Shown here one piece after another: positions 61,694-64,000 of a stretch of DNA of 64,000 bases. Source of the DNA: Hymenobacter negativus (GTDB lineage: Bacteria > Bacteroidota > Bacteroidia > Cytophagales > Hymenobacteraceae); contig NZ_JAGETZ010000004.1 in NCBI RefSeq assembly GCF_017571495.1, positions 62,001-126,000 of the forward strand, in the 5' to 3' direction. Each line of letters starts with the position of its first letter. The stretch's first letter is position 1. Position numbers and translations under genes: made by a program. The notes under the pieces are model-generated. The model did no database searches. It saw only the letters and a list, made by a program, of their open reading frames with translations, and was not told the DNA's origin.

Positions 61694-61933
61694 ATGAAAG
61701 CATCTTGGATTCTGGGCGCAGTTCTGCTCCTGGCCGGCGCCTGCCAGCGCCACGCTGTACCCACGGCCACCACCGACTGCATCGACCCAAGCAAAATCAA
61801 CCCGCAGGGAATCTGCACCATGGAATACAACCCCGTGTGCGGCTGCGATGGCAAGACCTACGCCAACCCTTGCGCCGCCACCAACGCGGGCGTGCGCACC
61901 ACTACGCCCGGTCCCTGTGCAGGCACTAAGTAA
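61694..61933 (+). CDS. Kazal-type protease inhibitor lipoprotein
   Basis: 79 aa. Lipoprotein signal with lipobox LAGAC near residue 17. The mature part has six cysteines in Kazal spacing with the core YNPVCGCDGKTYANPCAATN and an ending PGPC. Kazal domains inhibit serine proteases by a canonical loop; in bacteria they are uncommon and may guard the cell surface. The stop is six bases before the ATG of the next gene (61940), so the two are probably cotranscribed. Confidence 0.88.
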   Translation: MKASWILGAVLLLAGACQRHAVPTATTDCIDPSKINPQGICTMEYNPVCGCDGKTYANPCAATNAGVRTTTPGPCAGTK

Positions 61934-61939
61934 CTGGTA

Positions 61940-62878
61940 ATGTCTGCCAAAGCCCGCTACCACGATTTCTGCCGCACTGCGCCTGATGTGCCGGTGTTTG
62001 CTCAGCCGTGGTACCTGGACGCCTGCGCCGAAGGTGGCACCTGGGATGTGGTGCTGGCCGCAGAAAAAGGCCGCGTGGTGGCCGCATTACCTTATTTCTG
62101 TAAGCAGAAAGGACCGTTTCGGTACGTCACGATGCCACTCTTTCTGAAGTGGCTGGGGCCATATATGCTGCCTGAGTTCCGGGGCCGGCTGCCACAGGAG
62201 CATGAGTTGCTAAAGCAACTGATTGAGCAACTACCCGATTTTGCGGCCTTCAAGCAGAACTTTTACCCCACGACGACCAACTGGCTGCCTTTTTACTGGG
62301 AGAAGTTTCGCCAGACCACTTTCTATACTTACCGCCTGCACCAGTTGCGCAACCTGGCACAGGTGGAAACAGGCCTGGGCACCGGCATCCGGCGGGATAT
62401 CCGGCTGGCCCGGCAAAAAGTGCGCGTGGTGCACGACTTACCGCTAGCTACTTTTTACGCCGTCAATCAGCTCAGCTTTACCCGACAGGGGTTGCCGGCC
62501 CCCTATTCGGAAGCCCAGTTCCGTCGCCTCGACGCGGCGTTGGCGGCGCAGCAGGCCCGTCAGTTATTTTTCGCCGTCGATGAGCAGGACCGGGTGCATT
62601 CGGTGGCCTACTTGATTTGGGACAATACCACAGCCTACTACCTCCTCGCCGGCGACGACCCAGCCCTCCGCGCCAGCGGCGCGGGCGTGCTCCTGGCCTG
62701 GGAGTGCATTTGCTACGCCAGTGAGATACTGGGCTTGGATTGCTTCGATTTCGAAGGCAGCATGCTACCCGGCGTCGAGCGCATCCGGGTGCGGTTTGGC
62801 GCAGTACAGACGCCGTATTTCTTTGTATGGAAGTATAATTCGCGGCTTTTTGAGTTGCTGGAGAAGGTTAAGCCGTAG
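61940..62878 (+). CDS. GNAT/FemAB-like acyltransferase
   Basis: 312 aa. VPVFAQPWYLDACAEGGTWD, TMPLFLKWLGPYMLPEF, GIRRDIRLARQKVRVVHD, the acceptor helix region with LSFTRQGLPAPYSEAQFRRL and the conserved SVAYLIWDNTTAYYLLAGDD followed by ASGAGVLLAWECICYASEIL match the FemAB/GNAT-fold proteins of Bacteroidetes. FemAB members add amino acids to peptidoglycan; similar proteins also act on polysaccharide precursors. Substrate unknown. Likely cotranscribed with the Kazal inhibitor. Confidence 0.85.
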   Translation: MSAKARYHDFCRTAPDVPVFAQPWYLDACAEGGTWDVVLAAEKGRVVAALPYFCKQKGPFRYVTMPLFLKWLGPYMLPEFRGRLPQEHELLKQLIEQLPDFAAFKQNFYPTTTNWLPFYWEKFRQTTFYTYRLHQLRNLAQVETGLGTGIRRDIRLARQKVRVVHDLPLATFYAVNQLSFTRQGLPAPYSEAQFRRLDAALAAQQARQLFFAVDEQDRVHSVAYLIWDNTTAYYLLAGDDPALRASGAGVLLAWECICYASEILGLDCFDFEGSMLPGVERIRVRFGAVQTPYFFVWKYNSRLFELLEKVKP

Positions 62879-63053
62879 GTTTAGTATCTCGTACCGCCTG
62901 ATGCCGGCAACAGAGTAGCCTGACGATTTCCATTAAGGCATTGCTGATACATCCTCTTCTTGGCTTCGCGCTTCAAGCGCACCGGAGACAGAGTGAAGTC
63001 CAAGCGGAGGGTGATTCATCCGCTGATAAAATAACTTTCAGAACCCCTATCTC

Positions 63054-63419
63054 ATGAAAAACTACATCCTCAACCCCTCTCCTTTCGTCGTGCCCACCAC
63101 CGACGGCAAGCTCATTGAAGAGCACGTGGGTGCTGCCAGCACTAGCACCACGGCCTATAGCCTCGCCCACATGGTAGCCCCGCCACACTGGAGCGAACCC
63201 CACCAAACGCCCAGCTTCGATGAAATCACCATTGTAGTACGCGGCCGGAAGCGGTTCGAAATCGATGCCGACGTGGTAGAATTGCAGGCCGGGCAGGCCT
63301 TGCTCATTAAAGGGGGTGCGCGGGTACGGTATTCCAATCCGTTTGAGGAAGAGTGCGAATACTGGTCGATTTGCGTACCCGCCTTCAGCCCCGACACGGT
63401 TAACCGGGAGGACGAGTAA
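63054..63419 (+). CDS. Cupin-domain protein
   Basis: 121 aa. Cupin motif 1 region MVAPPHWSEPHQTPSFDEIT with two histidines and a glutamate, then ITIVVRGRKRFEI and motif 2 LLIKGGARVRYSNP. Small single-domain cupins bind a metal and often a small molecule; no specific function can be assigned. The stop codon overlaps the ATG of the next gene by one base. Confidence 0.85.
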   Translation: MKNYILNPSPFVVPTTDGKLIEEHVGAASTSTTAYSLAHMVAPPHWSEPHQTPSFDEITIVVRGRKRFEIDADVVELQAGQALLIKGGARVRYSNPFEEECEYWSICVPAFSPDTVNREDE

Positions 63420-63832
63420 TGGCGGGTGAAAACGACCTGAGCCGCTTGTTGGCCACCATGCAGCCAGTGCTTCAGGCAGGTGAATACGTGTTTTGCACGA
63501 CTCACTCGCCGCCTGCTATTCCAGCCGAGATGGTACTAGGCTCATTCCGGGAGCCTGAAGGGCTTACCCTGATAATGGCCCGCGAGGCAGCCGACACTTA
63601 CGGCCTGCCTTATGAGCACATCATGGCCTGGCTGACGCTGACAGTGCATTCGTCGTTGGTGGCCGTGGGCCTGACAGCCGCAGTCGCGGCCGCCTTGGGT
63701 CAGGAAAATATCAGCTGCAACATGGTGGCCGCGTATTATCATGACCATGTATTTGTGGCCATGGCTGATGCTGTACGTGCGGTGGAAACGCTACGGGCCT
63801 TGTCACTGAAGGCCGCCGCTGCTTTGCAATAA
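63419..63832 (+). CDS. ACT-domain protein (DUF2241-like)
   Basis: 137 aa. The N-terminal VFCTTHSPPAIPAEMVLGSF and REPEGLTLIMAREAAD, then WLTLTVHSSLVAVGLTAAVA and ALGQENISCNMVAAYYHDHV, match the small tandem-ACT proteins (ACT_3/ACT_7 type). These are thought to sense amino acids. Overlaps the cupin gene by one base (TAATG), so translation is coupled. Confidence 0.88.
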   Translation: MAGENDLSRLLATMQPVLQAGEYVFCTTHSPPAIPAEMVLGSFREPEGLTLIMAREAADTYGLPYEHIMAWLTLTVHSSLVAVGLTAAVAAALGQENISCNMVAAYYHDHVFVAMADAVRAVETLRALSLKAAAALQ

Positions 63833-63890
63833 GTACTGAGCCATTAAATCAGGCCGGCTGGTTGTTGCCAAACTCTTTACATTTAGCCTC

Positions 63891-64000
63891 ATGGACCAGC
63901 GCATCATCAATCTTTTCGACGAATACACCCACGCCCCGCTCACCCGCAAGGAATTTATGGAGCGGCTCATCAAGCTGGCAGGCGGCACGGCACTGGCCTT
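63891..64000 (+). CDS. Start of a dienelactone hydrolase-like gene (partial)
   Basis: 36 codons are visible before the window ends. MDQRIINLFDEYTHAPLTR and EFMERLIKLAGG match the N-terminus of Bacteroidetes dienelactone hydrolase-family proteins as I remember them, which often carry an R-K motif and a twin-arginine-like or simple signal. The catalytic part is outside the window, so this is a tentative call. Confidence 0.6.
   Translation, partial: MDQRIINLFDEYTHAPLTRKEFMERLIKLAGGTALA

Overview
The window looks like a chromosomal segment of a GC-rich Bacteroidetes, most likely Hymenobacter or a close Cytophagales relative. The reasons are: a TonB-dependent receptor with a carboxypeptidase-like regulatory domain, a type IX secretion (T9SS) C-terminal sorting domain, a CzcA pump fused to a TolC channel, Bacteroidetes-type promoter boxes (TAnnTTTG), few visible Shine-Dalgarno sites, and a eukaryote-like NADP isocitrate dehydrogenase. 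The genus is inference; no rRNA is present. There is no phage, insertion sequence, CRISPR array or plasmid backbone. The novelty is in unusual architectures and in intergenic palindromic elements.

Layout. 1-5.6 kb: the 5' part of a TonB receptor (minus) diverges from a tandem pair of paralogous secreted proteins. 5.6-12 kb: an alkyltransferase-like DNA-repair protein, then a complete RND efflux operon (adaptor, HAE1-type pump, TolC channel). 12-14.6 kb: a secreted T9SS cargo protein and a phospholipase C-like protein. 14.7-20.2 kb: an L-arabinose operon galM-araB-araD-araA (minus) behind a well-formed promoter overlapped by a palindrome. 20.7-22 kb: icd. 22.1-26.4 kb: two SGNH hydrolases and an MBOAT acyltransferase, a probable polysaccharide O-acetylation cassette. 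26.6-26.9 kb: two tRNA-Ser genes. 27-32.9 kb: BrkB-family membrane protein, mltG operon, YciO-like protein, LpxL-like acyltransferase. 33-39.4 kb: heavy-metal RND locus with the CzcA-TolC fusion and its lipoprotein adaptor. 39.4-46.6 kb: WbqC-like protein, clpC, a biotin-type carboxyltransferase and an M42 peptidase. 46.7-51.6 kb: a helical-backbone metal/cobalamin receptor followed by three aromatic biosynthesis genes (aroA, aroB, DAHP synthase-chorismate mutase). 51.7-60.2 kb: proline dehydrogenase, stress-type glycine-zipper protein, S41 protease, a large unrecognised protein and lysS. 60.5-64 kb: YtxH/CsbD stress proteins, a Kazal-type inhibitor lipoprotein, GNAT/FemAB-like, cupin and ACT-domain proteins, and the start of a dienelactone hydrolase-like gene.

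The most unusual signal is between genes. At several boundaries an intrinsic terminator is nested inside a longer inverted repeat. Two loci (46.57-46.75 and 58.40-58.61 kb) share homologous arms built from iterated CGGATT; the second pair is a perfect 49-bp inverted repeat, and in the first the right arm supplies the annotated start of the next gene. Two convergent junctions (12.02-12.22 and 30.94-31.10 kb) share another nested design with nearly the same terminator hairpin. A further family of short GTCATGC/GCATGAC palindromes sits mainly around the two RND loci.

Coordinates, motifs and repeat alignments were read by eye. Family assignments rest on recognised motifs and layout, not on database searches.
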